From the NCBI GenBank assembly GCA_020848435.1, contig JADLAC010000026.1, positions 60,793-124,792 of the forward strand: a DNA stretch of 64,000 bases, read 5' to 3'. Positions 7,851 to 17,422 of the stretch are shown here, piece after piece. Within the stretch, counting starts at the first letter, position 1; each line of letters opens with the position of its first letter. Under the pieces are notes generated by a model. That model was given only the letters and a program-made list of their open reading frames with translations. It did no database searches and was not told the origin of the DNA. The position numbers and the translations under genes were made by a program. The stretch comes from Burkholderiales bacterium (lineage in GTDB: Bacteria; Pseudomonadota; Gammaproteobacteria; Burkholderiales; WYBJ01).

Positions 7851-9692
7851 TCAGGCGGCGGCCGGCAGATCGTTGGAGGCGATGCAGGCGCTCACCACCT
7901 CGCCGCTCACCGTCTCGTGCTCGAGCAGTTGCGTGGTCAGCAGCTCCAGGGCGCGGCGGTTGGAGCGCAGCAAGGCCGCGCATTCTTGCTCCAATTCCTT
8001 GATCAGATCGCGCGCCTCGGCGATCGCGTCCTGGCAGGTGGCGAGCGGCCGGTCGCGCTCGGGCAGCCCGGCGTAGCTGAACGGCCCCAGCTCCTTGCCG
8101 AAGCCGAACTCGGTCACCATGCGATATGCCATGTTCGATACGCGTTCGAGATCGTTGGCGGCGCCGGTCGAGACGTTCCTCAGCAGCAGCAGCTCCGCCG
8201 CGCGCCCGGCGAGCAACATGGCCATGCGCGCGCGCATTTCTGGCTCGCTCTGGAGCGTCAGGTCCTGCTCGTTGGTCACCAGCGTGACACCGAGCGCGCG
8301 CCCGCGCTTCAGGATGCTCACCTTTTCCACCACGCCGACGTCGAGCAGGCGGGCGATGATGGCGTGGCCTGCTTCGTGTACGGCGATGCGGTTGCGCTCG
8401 GCGGGGTCGAGCGCGGAGCGGCCGGCCTCGCTCGAACCGCCCATGAGATGCTGCTCCAGCATGCGCTGGAGATGGCGCTGGGTCACGGCGTCGGCGCCTT
8501 CCTTCGCGGCCATGAGGCCGGCGGCGTTGACGATGTTGGCGATGGACGCGGGCGGCAGCCCGCTCGAGACGCGCGCGAGCTGGCGGTAATCCAGCTCGCC
8601 GGCGGTGCGAAGTGCCTTGGCGTGCAGCGCATACAAGGCCTCGCGCTCATCCACATCCGGCAAGCCGAGGTGACAGGTACGATCGAAGCGCCCGGCCCGG
8701 ATCAAGGCCGGATCGAGATTGGCGACGTTGTTGGTCGCACCCAGGACGACGATGCCCGAGGTCGATGTGAAGCCGTCGAGCTCGACCAGCAGCGCGTTGA
8801 TGATGCGGTTGTTCTCGGTTTCGCCGGCCGAAGCGCCGCCGGAGCGCTTGCCCAGTCCGTCGATTTCATCGATGAAGACCACGCACGGTGCCTGCGCGCG
8901 CGCGGCGGCGAACAGCTTCTTCACCCGGCGCACGCCTACGCCGAGGAACATGTCCGTGAAATCGCTGCCCGACAGGGCGATGAAGGGCACGCCGGCTTCA
9001 CCGGCGACGGCGCGTGCGAGCAAGGTCTTGCCGCAGCCGAAGTGGCCCTCGAGCACCACCCCTTTGGGCGGCCGTGCCCCCAACTGCGCGAACTTCGCCG
9101 GGTTGCGCAAATAGGCGACGATGTCCTGCAGGGCTTCCTTCGCTTCGGTCACGCCGACCACGTCGGCGAAGCGGGTGCCCGGTCGCGCGGCCGTCTTGAA
9201 CGACGCGCCGCCGCGGCCGGGGTTCATGTAGATCAGCACGCCGATGAACAGCAGCGGCAGCAGCAGCGAGAGCCACGCGGGATCGAACTTGCGCGCGAAT
9301 GCGGTCAGCGGCGGGCCGGGCGGCTGCACCCGGTCGAGCGCGAAAATCTCCGGCGCATGGGCGCCGAGGTCGCCCTTGAGCAGCTCGGTGACGAGGGCGC
9401 GCTGGGCATCGGTACGCACGTAATAGCGTTCGCCGTCGTGGCGGCTAACCAGGACGTACTCGGCCGACAATCCGATGCCGGCGGCGGCGCCGCTACGTGC
9501 ATCCTGTGCCAGCGCGGTCAGGTCGCGCTCGGCTGCGAAGTAGGTCGTCGACTCGCGTTCCATCGCCACCGCGAGCGGATTGCGCGCGCGTTCGGGCGCG
9601 TGCAGCGTGAACCACACCAGCGCGGCCAGCGCCGCGGCCGACACCAGCGCCAAGCTGCGCAACACCAGCTTCTTGTGCTTCATAAGCGACAT
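7851..9692 (-). CDS. FtsH-like ATP-dependent zinc metalloprotease
   Basis: A 613-residue membrane-anchored AAA protease. Two membrane segments (about residues 10-30 and 138-156) flank a periplasmic domain. Walker A is GHFGCGKT (216-223), unusual beside the family's GPPGTGKT. The pore region is DMFLGVG (248-254) and Walker B is VVFIDEIDG. The protease site is HEAGH (439-443), with the third zinc ligand Asp in GAANDLERVSNMAY. All catalytic residues are present, so it should be active in degrading membrane or misfolded proteins. The divergent Walker A and short length suggest a paralogue of housekeeping FtsH. It precedes mgtE in the same direction. The start could be ATG 9692 or 9683; neither has a clear Shine-Dalgarno. 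An FNR-type palindrome lies about 360 bp upstream. Confidence 0.9.
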   Translation of the reverse strand: MSLMKHKKLVLRSLALVSAAALAALVWFTLHAPERARNPLAVAMERESTTYFAAERDLTALAQDARSGAAAGIGLSAEYVLVSRHDGERYYVRTDAQRALVTELLKGDLGAHAPEIFALDRVQPPGPPLTAFARKFDPAWLSLLLPLLFIGVLIYMNPGRGGASFKTAARPGTRFADVVGVTEAKEALQDIVAYLRNPAKFAQLGARPPKGVVLEGHFGCGKTLLARAVAGEAGVPFIALSGSDFTDMFLGVGVRRVKKLFAAARAQAPCVVFIDEIDGLGKRSGGASAGETENNRIINALLVELDGFTSTSGIVVLGATNNVANLDPALIRAGRFDRTCHLGLPDVDEREALYALHAKALRTAGELDYRQLARVSSGLPPASIANIVNAAGLMAAKEGADAVTQRHLQRMLEQHLMGGSSEAGRSALDPAERNRIAVHEAGHAIIARLLDVGVVEKVSILKRGRALGVTLVTNEQDLTLQSEPEMRARMAMLLAGRAAELLLLRNVSTGAANDLERVSNMAYRMVTEFGFGKELGPFSYAGLPERDRPLATCQDAIAEARDLIKELEQECAALLRSNRRALELLTTQLLEHETVSGEVVSACIASNDLPAAA

Positions 9693-10307
9693 GATCAATG
9701 CAATGCTCCGAGCGCAGTCGCGCCGGATGCGAGCTTCCGTGGAATCTCGGCTTCCGGCGCGTGCTCCGCGATGGTCAAGAGAATCACGCAATACCGCCTG
9801 CAACGAACAGTCGAGCAGCCCATGCTTTGCCCGCGTGCTTCGCCATTTCCGATAAACCTGGGATTCCGCGACCGTGCCGAGCGCGATCCGCAAGCCTTCG
9901 GAATCGCGGGCGCTTCGCGCGGTAGTGTCGAGGGCCGGGGCGTGTGCCCGCGGCGTTCGAAACGATCCGTTACCGGGAGCCGACACATGCTACGACGCGG
10001 CTCGCGACAATCCTAACATAGGCGATTTCGCCGACAAACCCGGGGGCCTGAATCGCGCTTGACCTAGGTCAAGCGCCGCGGCCCGCGCGAAAAGAGGCGC
10101 TTTCCGCCACGGGCTCGGGCGCCTGCTTTCGATTCGTCGAAAGGGGGGTTTTCCTGCTTCGCGCGGGCGGCTCGGGAAACGCGGGACATGCCCGAGACGG
10201 GGTCCGCGAGCCTGCGAGGCGCTCGATGGCGCCCGTTGCTTGACGCCTGCCCGGTGAGGGCGGACACTTTCGCTCGCGCGTCATTCCAAGGCGGGAGGCG
10301 TCCGGTC
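9693..10307. other. 615-bp intergenic region between divergent genes
   Basis: Lies between the ftsH-like gene (leftward) and a Bug receptor gene (rightward). Apart from the FNR-type palindrome at 10055-10076 and a possible minus-strand -10 (TATGTT, 10015-10020), no gene is supported. The short frames seen here on both strands have no recognisable sequence and poor start contexts. Confidence 0.5.
10055..10076. promoter_or_regulatory. 22-bp perfect palindrome containing an FNR/CRP-type box
   Basis: A perfect 22-bp palindrome whose core TTGACCTAGGTCAA matches the FNR/ANR/DNR consensus TTGAYNNNNRTCAA. It lies 232 bp before the Bug start and 363 bp before the ftsH-like start, so it may serve either gene. 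Assignment to oxygen- or NO-responsive control follows from the consensus only; no fnr-type gene is in the window. Confidence 0.55.
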
Positions 10308-11291
10308 ATGAAATCCATCGCAATAGGCATGGGTGCCGCGGCACTGTTGGCAGTGCTGGCCGGGAATTGCCTGGCGCAATCGGGCGCGGCAGCGGCCTAT
10401 CCCGCGCGGCCGATTCGCATCATCGTGCCGAACAGCGCGGGCAGCGCGACCGATACGGCGACGCGCATCATCGCCCAGCGGCTCACCGATTCGCTCGGGC
10501 AGCAGACCGTCATCGACAACCGCGCCGGCGCGAGCGGCGTGATCGGCCACGAGATCACGACCAAGGCGTCCCCCGATGGCTACACCCTGCTGGTGTCGAC
10601 CTCCGCGGGCATCGTCATCAATCCGATACTGAAGAAGGTGCCGTATCGCCCGGAGCACGACTTCACGCCCATTTCGCTGCTCGTGATCAGCCCGCAGATG
10701 CTGTTCAGCTATCCGGGCTTGCCGGTGCGCACCGTGGACGAGCTGGTCGCCCTCGCGCGCGCCAAGCCGGGCCAGCTCAATTGCGCCTCGCCCGGATTCG
10801 GCACCTCCAATCACCTCGGCTGCGAGATGCTCAAGACTATGACCGGGGTCAATTTCCTGCACGTGCCGTACAAGGCGACCTCGCCGGCGGTGAGCGATGT
10901 GGTCGGCGGCCAGGTGCAGTTCATGTTCAACAGCATGCCCAACGTCATGCCGCTGGTGAAGGTCGGCAAGCTGCGCGGACTCGCCCTGGCCGGCGTCAAG
11001 CGTTCGCCCAGCGCGCCCGATCTGCCGCTCATGTCGGAGACCATTCCCGGCTTTCAGTGCATCACCTGGTATGCGCTGTTCGGTCCGGCCGGCATGCCGG
11101 GCGCCATCGTGACGCGCTTGAACGGCGAGATCGTGAAAATGTTCGCCGACACCGCCTTCGCCAAGCGCATCTCCGACGCCGGCCAGGAGCCCCAGGCCAC
11201 CACGCCGGAGGGGCTCACCAAGCATATGCGCGAGGAATCGGCGCGCTGGTCGAATGTCATCAAGGCGGCGGGGCTGAAGCTCGAAGGCTGA
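10308..11291 (+). CDS. Bug (TctC) family periplasmic solute-binding receptor
   Basis: A 327-residue exported receptor of the Bug/TctC family, which captures carboxylates for tripartite tricarboxylate transporters or acts as an orphan sensor. A signal peptide (residues 1-23, cleavage near NCLAQ) is followed by the family's YPARPIRIIVP start of the mature protein. VIDNRAGASGVIG, DGYTLLV and LHVPYKATSPAV mark the two-lobed fold. GGGAGG precedes ATG 10308. No TctA/TctB membrane partners are adjacent, so the ligand is unknown. Confidence 0.93.
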   Translation: MKSIAIGMGAAALLAVLAGNCLAQSGAAAAYPARPIRIIVPNSAGSATDTATRIIAQRLTDSLGQQTVIDNRAGASGVIGHEITTKASPDGYTLLVSTSAGIVINPILKKVPYRPEHDFTPISLLVISPQMLFSYPGLPVRTVDELVALARAKPGQLNCASPGFGTSNHLGCEMLKTMTGVNFLHVPYKATSPAVSDVVGGQVQFMFNSMPNVMPLVKVGKLRGLALAGVKRSPSAPDLPLMSETIPGFQCITWYALFGPAGMPGAIVTRLNGEIVKMFADTAFAKRISDAGQEPQATTPEGLTKHMREESARWSNVIKAAGLKLEG

Positions 11292-11442
11292 CGGCGCGCG
11301 CCGCAACGCAGGTGGCGCCGAGCACGGTACCAAGCTCCGCGCGCAAGCGCCCGGACATGCTCCGCGCGCTTCCGCCAGAGGCACGAGCAAGAGACGCTGC
11401 GGCAAGACACGCAGCGGCGCGCGGTGCCGCCAAACCGAACCG

Positions 11443-12384
11443 CTATAGCGCTTCCCAATACTCGACGATGCGCGAGCGCATGGCGGCGTCGGGCATCGGC
11501 CCGCGGCCCGCTTGCAGATTGTCCAGCATGTGCTCGGGGCGGCTCGTGCCGGGAATCACCACCGTCACCGCCGGATGCGACAGAATGAACTTGAGGAAGA
11601 ATTGCGCCCAGGACGTCGCGCCGAACTCGCGGGCGAAATCCGGCAGCGGACGATTGGCTGCTTTGCGAAACAGCGAATTGCGCCCGAACGGCAGATTGAT
11701 GAGCACGGCCGCGCCGGCATCGCGCGCGATCGGCAGCAGCTCGCTTTCGGCCTCGCGATCGCCGAGGGAATAGTTGACCTGGAAGAAATCCGGTTTCTCG
11801 CGCGCCAGCACCTTGGCCACGGCGTCGTACTGGCGCCGGAAGCTCGTCGTCATGCCGATGTAGCGGCACAGGCCCTGCTGTTTCCATTCGCGCAGCAAGC
11901 CGAAGTCGAAGGCAGGATTGGCCACGTTCCAGGCCTGCATCAAGTCGATGCGCTGCGTTTTCAGGCGTCGCAATGATGCTTGCATGGACGCGCTGGCCGC
12001 ATCGCGCTCGGCGGCGTAGGAATACTTGGTGGCGATGAACAGCCGTTCGCGAGCGCCCAGGTCGGCGACCAGCTCGCCCAGCCGATCTTCAGCGCGCCCA
12101 TACGAATGCGCGCTATCGATGACGCGGGCGCCGGCGGTGATGAATGCTTGCAGCACTTGACGCAGCGCGCCGTAGCGGGCCGCATCGTCGGCGAAATCGA
12201 AGTTGATCGCGGTGCCCAGGCCGATGATCGGCAGGGCTTCGCCGCTGTGCGGAATCTTGCGCGTAGCGATGGCTTGCGCGCTCGTCTGCGCGAAGCTCGG
12301 CAGCACACCGCTCGCCGCGGTGAAGGCGCCGGCGATGCCGGCAACGAGGATTTTGCGCCGAGACGAATCGATGCGTGAACTCAT
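11443..12384 (-). CDS. Aldo/keto reductase with Tat-type signal
   Basis: A 313-residue aldo/keto reductase. The N-terminus carries twin arginines (SSRRKILVAGIAGAF) before a hydrophobic stretch and an AQ cleavage region, as expected for Tat export of a prefolded, cofactor-loaded enzyme. The barrel shows IGLGTAINF, the catalytic Asp-Tyr region ARVIDSAHSYGRAED (Tyr about 88), Lys in IATKYSY, and a C-terminal VVIPGTSRPEH. Its likely role is NADPH-dependent carbonyl reduction; how the periplasmic enzyme would be re-reduced is not evident. The ATG at 12384 is selected because it opens the Tat signal. Confidence 0.87.
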   Translation of the reverse strand: MSSRIDSSRRKILVAGIAGAFTAASGVLPSFAQTSAQAIATRKIPHSGEALPIIGLGTAINFDFADDAARYGALRQVLQAFITAGARVIDSAHSYGRAEDRLGELVADLGARERLFIATKYSYAAERDAASASMQASLRRLKTQRIDLMQAWNVANPAFDFGLLREWKQQGLCRYIGMTTSFRRQYDAVAKVLAREKPDFFQVNYSLGDREAESELLPIARDAGAAVLINLPFGRNSLFRKAANRPLPDFAREFGATSWAQFFLKFILSHPAVTVVIPGTSRPEHMLDNLQAGRGPMPDAAMRSRIVEYWEAL

Positions 12385-12754
12385 GACTGCTCCAGTCGAA
12401 TGTGTTGGCCGCGCGCTTTCGTACCTCGATGCGGACGAATCGGCGCGCGCGCCATGGCGCGCGTGGCAACGGTTGCAACATGGATGCGCCGCTCGCGGCG
12501 AACCGCCGCCACGCGATCTTGCCGTATCATCGCGCGCAGGCGATATTCGACGCAAGGTGTTCGCACGCGTTCGAATGCCGCGGCCACCAACGCCGTAGCG
12601 CGATCTGTCGGACGAGCGTCCGAGACTCGCACGGCCTGAACGCAACCATGACATCGCGTTGTCGCGTCCTGTCGTTCACGCTCGCCGGTCATGGCGCACC
12701 GGCGGCGAAACGACTCGCGCGGCGAAGCCGGTCGCGGCGTTGCACTGCGCGGCA
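12385..12754. other. 370-bp region between divergent genes
   Basis: Separates the aldo/keto reductase (leftward) from the MFS transporter (rightward). It holds an 18-bp GC palindrome centred on CCATGG at 12446-12463 but no gene I can support. Frames crossing it on both strands are arginine-rich antisense artefacts. Confidence 0.4.
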
Positions 12755-14017
12755 ATGAGCTTCCCGCCGCGCTTCGTCACGCTCGCGGTGCTCGCATCGA
12801 CGCTCGCGCTGGTCTATGGCATCTGGTATTCGTACGGCGTCTTCATGGTCGCGCTGCTGCGCGAATTCGGCTGGAGCCGCTCGGTGCTCGCCGGCGCGTT
12901 CTCGGTCTTTACGCTGACGCACGGCGTCGCGAGCCCGGTGGTCGGATGGCTGTGCGGGCGGATCGATCCGCCGCGCATCGTCTGCCTTGCCAGCGTATTC
13001 CACGGCGCTGCGCTTTGGGCCAGCAGCTACATCGCTGCGCCGTGGCAGCTCTACCTCGGCTTCGGTCTGGCGACGGCTTTCGCGGGCGCGGCAAGCGGCT
13101 GGGTGCCCGCGTTGGTGCAGGCGCAGCGGCGCTTTCCCGACCGGCTCGGGCTCGCGCTGGGCATCGTCAGCTCGGGCGTGGGCGTCGGCATGCTGATCAT
13201 GGTGCCGCTGTGCCAACTGCTCATCGATGCCTATGGCTGGCGCATCGCCTTTCGCGTGCTCGGCGTCGCTTCCGCCGGTCTCATTCTGCCCGCCGCGCTA
13301 TACCTCGTGCGCACCTCGCCTGCGCGACAGGCGGCTGCGAGCGCCCAGCGCTCGCTCGACTGCGCCGTGGTCGACCGGCGCGCGGGGCGCGGATCCGGCC
13401 TCAGCCTGCGCGAGGCAACGGGTACTCCGGCCTTCTGGCTGCTCATCGCGGCTTTCCTTTTCGGCAACATCTGTGCGCAAACCCTGCACGTGCATCAGGT
13501 CGTCTACCTGGTCGACCATGGGCTTGCGGCCATCGTGGCAGCGAGCGTCGTGAGCGTGGTGGGCGCGGCGAGCATCGTGGCCAAGATTGTCGCCGGCTGG
13601 GTATCGGACCTGATCGACCGCGAGATCGTCTATGTGGCCTGCATCCTGATCATGGTGGCCGCGGTCGGGGCATTGGCCGCCGTCGGCGCATGGCCATCGC
13701 GCTGGGGCGCCTACGGCTACGCCGTGTTGCTCGGCGTGGGCTATTCGGTCACGGCGTCGGTGACACCGGCCTTGGCGAGCGACCGTTTCAGCGGGCCGCA
13801 CTTCGGCGCCATCGTCGGCGTGGGGCTGCTCGCGGCCGCCGTCGGCAGCGCGCTCGGTCCCTGGCTTGCCGGCTGGCTGTTCGATCGCACCGGCAGCTAC
13901 GCCGTGCCGCTTTGGATTCTGGTCGCCTGCGGTGGCGTCGCCGCCGCAGCAGGGTGGAAAATGCGCCAACTGCGTCTTCGGGGGGCATCTGCGCGCCGGC
14001 CGGGCGCGGCCAATTGA
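12755..14017 (+). CDS. MFS transporter
   Basis: A 420-residue twelve-helix transporter of the major facilitator superfamily. The first helix opens FVTLAVLASTLALVYGIWYSYGVF (residues 6-29 approx.), followed by FGWSRSVLAGAFSVF, the arrangement seen in the oxalate/monocarboxylate-type (OFA/MCT-like) subgroup. The G-x-LCGRIDPPR loop between helices 2 and 3 is the family signature position. A hydrophilic central loop is at about residues 190-215. The substrate is probably a small organic acid by subgroup, which is inference. ATG 12755 removes a long arginine-rich extension and lacks a strong ribosome binding site. Confidence 0.87.
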   Translation: MSFPPRFVTLAVLASTLALVYGIWYSYGVFMVALLREFGWSRSVLAGAFSVFTLTHGVASPVVGWLCGRIDPPRIVCLASVFHGAALWASSYIAAPWQLYLGFGLATAFAGAASGWVPALVQAQRRFPDRLGLALGIVSSGVGVGMLIMVPLCQLLIDAYGWRIAFRVLGVASAGLILPAALYLVRTSPARQAAASAQRSLDCAVVDRRAGRGSGLSLREATGTPAFWLLIAAFLFGNICAQTLHVHQVVYLVDHGLAAIVAASVVSVVGAASIVAKIVAGWVSDLIDREIVYVACILIMVAAVGALAAVGAWPSRWGAYGYAVLLGVGYSVTASVTPALASDRFSGPHFGAIVGVGLLAAAVGSALGPWLAGWLFDRTGSYAVPLWILVACGGVAAAAGWKMRQLRLRGASARRPGAAN

Positions 14018-14054
14018 CCCCCCGCGGCGAAGTCGAGATACTCCGATTGCTGCC

Positions 14055-14060
14055 GATAAT
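14055..14060 (+). promoter_or_regulatory. Possible -10 box for the four-gene cassette
   Basis: GATAAT at 14055-14060, about 130 bp before the first cassette gene, is the best -10-like hexamer in the gap after the MFS gene. No convincing -35 is seen, so this is a weak call. Confidence 0.25.
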
Positions 14061-14189
14061 AGCGTCCATGCTTCAACGTCCTGTCACGCGTGCGCGCGCG
14101 CCGGCCCCGATCCTCGGCGGTGCATCGCGCCCGCTGTCGCTGCTTGCCCTCAGGCGGGGCTCGCCGCGGACCGAGGGAGGACTTGCCCG

Positions 14190-15434
14190 GTGAGCGGCCC
14201 GATCGCCATCGAATACGTTCTGGTTTCCGCATTGCTCGACGCGGCTTGGGGCGTGTACCAGGAAGCGCAGCAGCGCCGCGCCGAACAAGCGCAGCGCGAG
14301 CAGGCGCTGGCGGATCGACGCGAGCACGACCGGCGTGCGGCCAGCGCGCGGCGCGACGAGGAGCGGCGCGCGCGCGAGGAAGCCAAGCGCCGTGCTGAAC
14401 AAGCCGCCGCGCTGCTATCCCAGGCGCACAGCCGTGAGCAGCGCCTGGAGCGGGCGCGGGAGCTGGCGCAGCAAGCGCGGTCACGGTTCGCCGATGTCGC
14501 GCTCGAGGTTCCGGCCGCGCCCGCACCGCCCGAGGATCGCGCCGATCCGGTTGCCATCCAGCGCTATCTCGATGCGCTCGACGCCACCACGGCCTTGGTG
14601 CAGACGCGGGTGCGTGAACAGGCGGCGCTCGCCGCCGGCCGCAAAGGCGCGCAAGAGCTCATGAGCGTGCTGGCGCAATCGGTGGCCGGCGAAGCGCGCA
14701 CGGCAGCCGATCTGCTCGCGCTGTACGCCGCCGAAGTCAAGGCCCTGGCGCGACCGGCTGCCGCCAAGGCGCCGGATCGTCGCGCCACCGCCGAGCGCAT
14801 CCTGGGGCGGCTCGCGCAGCTTCCCGACGGCGAGCTGCCGAGCGCGCTCGCGCTGCTCATGCGCGCGCTGATCGAAGCCGAATCCGAGGAGCGCGCCGAA
14901 ATGCTCGCCCTCGAGCTGCGCGCCCAGGTACAGCAGTTGAACGCGGCGCGCGAAGACGCCGAGCGCGCCGAGACCGAAAATCGGCGGCGCGAAATCGCCG
15001 GCGTGCTGGTGGCCGAGGTGCTCTCGGATCTCGGCTACGAGGTCGAGCCCATCGCCGAGACGCTGTTCGTGAGCGGCGGCATGGCTCATTTTCAGCGCGC
15101 GGAGTGGGGCGACTATTACGTGCGCATGCGCGTGGATCCGGTCACGCGCAACGTCAATTTCAACATGGTACGAACGGCCGCGGCGAGCGCCCCGTCGGAT
15201 GCCGCGCAACGCAGCCGCGACGAGGCGATGGAGGCGACCTGGTGCGCCGGCATCCCCAAGCTGCTGGCCGAGCTTGCGGCTCGCGGAATCGATACGCGCA
15301 AGCTGCGCGAGCTCGATGCCGGTGCGGTCCCGGTGCAGGTGGTGAAGCCGGAGACGATCGACCCGGTCTTGCGGCAGGGCGCGCAAACGCAACCGCAAAG
15401 CGCGCCCCGGCAGATGGCGCGCCCGATCAAGTAG
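14190..15434 (+). CDS. Coiled-coil protein, first gene of the AAA / radical SAM / kinase cassette
   Basis: A 414-residue protein of unrecognised family. Residues 1-22 (GPIAIEYVLVSALLDAAWGV) are apolar and could be a membrane-associated or amphipathic helix. Residues about 25-100 are a charged coiled coil rich in Arg, Glu and Ala. A helical middle (about 120-290) is followed by a globular domain (about 290-395) with GYEVEPIAETLFVSGGMAHF and GDYYVRMRVDP segments. The GTG start has GAGGGAGG nine bases upstream. It lies 89 bp before the AAA+ gene, on the same strand. A scaffold or substrate-recognition role for the cassette would fit, but that is inference from architecture. Confidence 0.8.
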   Translation: MSGPIAIEYVLVSALLDAAWGVYQEAQQRRAEQAQREQALADRREHDRRAASARRDEERRAREEAKRRAEQAAALLSQAHSREQRLERARELAQQARSRFADVALEVPAAPAPPEDRADPVAIQRYLDALDATTALVQTRVREQAALAAGRKGAQELMSVLAQSVAGEARTAADLLALYAAEVKALARPAAAKAPDRRATAERILGRLAQLPDGELPSALALLMRALIEAESEERAEMLALELRAQVQQLNAAREDAERAETENRRREIAGVLVAEVLSDLGYEVEPIAETLFVSGGMAHFQRAEWGDYYVRMRVDPVTRNVNFNMVRTAAASAPSDAAQRSRDEAMEATWCAGIPKLLAELAARGIDTRKLRELDAGAVPVQVVKPETIDPVLRQGAQTQPQSAPRQMARPIK

Positions 15435-15523
15435 CACGGCGCAACCCACGATCCCGCTCGGAGCACGATCGACGTGTCGGCCACGGCCTGGGTGGAACGC
15501 TTGCGAGGATGAGGCGGTTGATC

Positions 15524-17398
15524 ATGGCTGACAGCGTTCCCGCTCATTTGCCGAAGTGGCTCGCCGATCTCGACCGGCTGATCGCGATCCGGTCGCACTT
15601 CGTGCTCTCGGGCAATATTCGCGACAGCTTCCTGATCGACCTCGGCGCCGCGCCTACGCTGGCGCCGATGATGCGCGCCTTGTGGCTGCGGCTGAAGCAG
15701 CGCGGCTTCGCGTTCTTCGCGGTGTGGGACCGGGTGGACGGCATCTCGGTCTATCCCAAGGAAGCGGCCGCGCAGCGCGAAGCCTCGAGCTTGCTCGGCC
15801 TGAAGCTGAAGGAAGACGGCACCATGGCGGCGAGCCTCGATGCGCTCTACGAAATCATGAAGCGCGCGGCCGGGCTCAAGGAGGCACGGGCGGCGGTGGT
15901 GGTGGATTTCGCCTCCCGCATCTCGACCAACGCACAGCAGCCGCACAACGACGAGCATCGCTTCTTCGTCGGCTGCGAGAAGCTCTCGCTCAATGCCGCG
16001 CCCGTCATCCCGCGCCCCGCGGCCGCGACGCCCGCTACGCCTTCGAGCACGCAGCAGCCGCTATTCAATCCGGTGATCTGGCTGGTCAATCGCGAGCAGG
16101 ACCTGCCGTCGTGGTTTCTGCTCGATTCGGAACGCGTATCGACCCACGTCATTCCCCGGCCGGATTACCAGACGCGTCTGGCCGCGGCCGAGTTGCTGGC
16201 GCCGCTCATGGTAGGGCACGACGCCGCCGATTCCGGTGCGCGCGCCGAATTTACCCGCACCTTCGCCGACAATACCGACGGCATGACGCTCGCCAGCATG
16301 GGCGACGTGGTGCAGCTCGCCGGCCAGGGCGGCATCGGCATCGCCGATGTCGACGACGCCATTCGCTGCTACAAGGTCGGCGCGCTCGACAACCCGTGGA
16401 AGAAGGATTATCTGAAAGCGCGCATCTGCGGCGCGATGGCCGAGATCGAGGAGCGCGTGAAAGGCCAGACCCAGGCCGCTACCAAGACCGTGGACATCCT
16501 GATGCGCTCGGTGACGGGCTTGACCGGCGCGCAGGCCCGCTCCGGGTCGGGGCGCCCGCGCGGCATCCTGTTCTTCGCCGGCCCGACCGGGGTCGGCAAG
16601 ACCGAGCTCGCCAAGACGCTCACGAAGATCATTTTCGGCGACGAGCGCGCATACATCCGATTCGACATGAGCGAGTTCGCTGAGGAGCACAACAGTGCCC
16701 GCCTGCTCGGCGCGCCGCCAGGCTATGTCGGTTACGACGCCGGGGGCGAGCTCACCAACGCCATGCGCGAGAAGCCGTTCTCGGTGGTGCTGTTCGACGA
16801 GATCGAAAAGGCGCACCCGCGGCTGCTCGACAAGTTCATCCAGATCCTGGAAGACGGCCGCCTGACCGACGGTCGCGGCGACACGGTGTACTTCTCCGAG
16901 GCCATCATCATCTTCACCTCCAACCTGGGCATCTATGTCGAAGGGCCCGACGGGCGCAGGGTGCAGAACGTGCGTCCCGGCGATTCCTACGAGACGGTCG
17001 AGCGCAACGTGCGCGGGGCGATCTCGAATCACTTTCGCTACACGCTGGCGCGGCCCGAGATCTTGAACCGCATCGGCGAGAACATCGTCGTGTTCAATTT
17101 CATCGTGCCCGAAATCGGCGTGAAGATTCTCGACGGCATGGTGCGCAATATCGCGCGGCGGGTGGAAGAAGAGCACGGGATGAAGCTCGTGCTCTCGGAT
17201 CTGGCGCGCGCCAAGCTCGCCGACGGCTGTCTCGCCGATCTGTCGCTCGGCGGCCGCGGTATTGGCAACCAGCTCGAGATGATGCTCATCAATCCGCTCG
17301 CCCGCGCGCTCTTCACGAGCGATACGGCGGGGCGCGATACCCTTACCGTCGCCGACATCAGCGAGCGCGACAAGGTGTACTCGGTGACCCTCGGCTGA
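15524..17398 (+). CDS. AAA+ ATPase, ClpB-D2-like C-terminal module with degenerate N-terminal half
   Basis: A 624-residue ATPase. The C-terminal half is a full Clp/Hsp100-type AAA+ module: Walker A GPTGVGKT (353-360), pore loop GAPPGYVGY (396-404), Walker B VVLFDE (421-426), sensor 1 IFTSN (463-467), and the arginine-finger region ARPEILNRIG further on. The N-terminal half resembles an AAA core without a P-loop: SHFVLSGNIRD at 24-34, a beta-strand AAVVVDFAS, and a helical subdomain near 240-265. So only one nucleotide site is expected. The likely action is ATP-driven remodelling or unfolding of a protein partner. ATG 15524 is chosen for its GAGG nine bases upstream; ATG 15509 would add five residues. 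The next gene begins 24 bp downstream. Confidence 0.88.
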   Translation: MADSVPAHLPKWLADLDRLIAIRSHFVLSGNIRDSFLIDLGAAPTLAPMMRALWLRLKQRGFAFFAVWDRVDGISVYPKEAAAQREASSLLGLKLKEDGTMAASLDALYEIMKRAAGLKEARAAVVVDFASRISTNAQQPHNDEHRFFVGCEKLSLNAAPVIPRPAAATPATPSSTQQPLFNPVIWLVNREQDLPSWFLLDSERVSTHVIPRPDYQTRLAAAELLAPLMVGHDAADSGARAEFTRTFADNTDGMTLASMGDVVQLAGQGGIGIADVDDAIRCYKVGALDNPWKKDYLKARICGAMAEIEERVKGQTQAATKTVDILMRSVTGLTGAQARSGSGRPRGILFFAGPTGVGKTELAKTLTKIIFGDERAYIRFDMSEFAEEHNSARLLGAPPGYVGYDAGGELTNAMREKPFSVVLFDEIEKAHPRLLDKFIQILEDGRLTDGRGDTVYFSEAIIIFTSNLGIYVEGPDGRRVQNVRPGDSYETVERNVRGAISNHFRYTLARPEILNRIGENIVVFNFIVPEIGVKILDGMVRNIARRVEEEHGMKLVLSDLARAKLADGCLADLSLGGRGIGNQLEMMLINPLARALFTSDTAGRDTLTVADISERDKVYSVTLG

Positions 17399-17422
17399 GG
17401 TCTGAGCGATCGCGCAGCAACC

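Noticed and set aside
7818..10016. 732-codon plus-strand frame opposite the ftsH-like gene
   Set aside because: Antisense artefact; the opposite strand carries intact Walker and HEAGH motifs.
12446..12463. 18-bp GC palindrome around CCATGG as an operator
   Set aside because: Composed of alternating GC, which arises often by chance in DNA of this composition.
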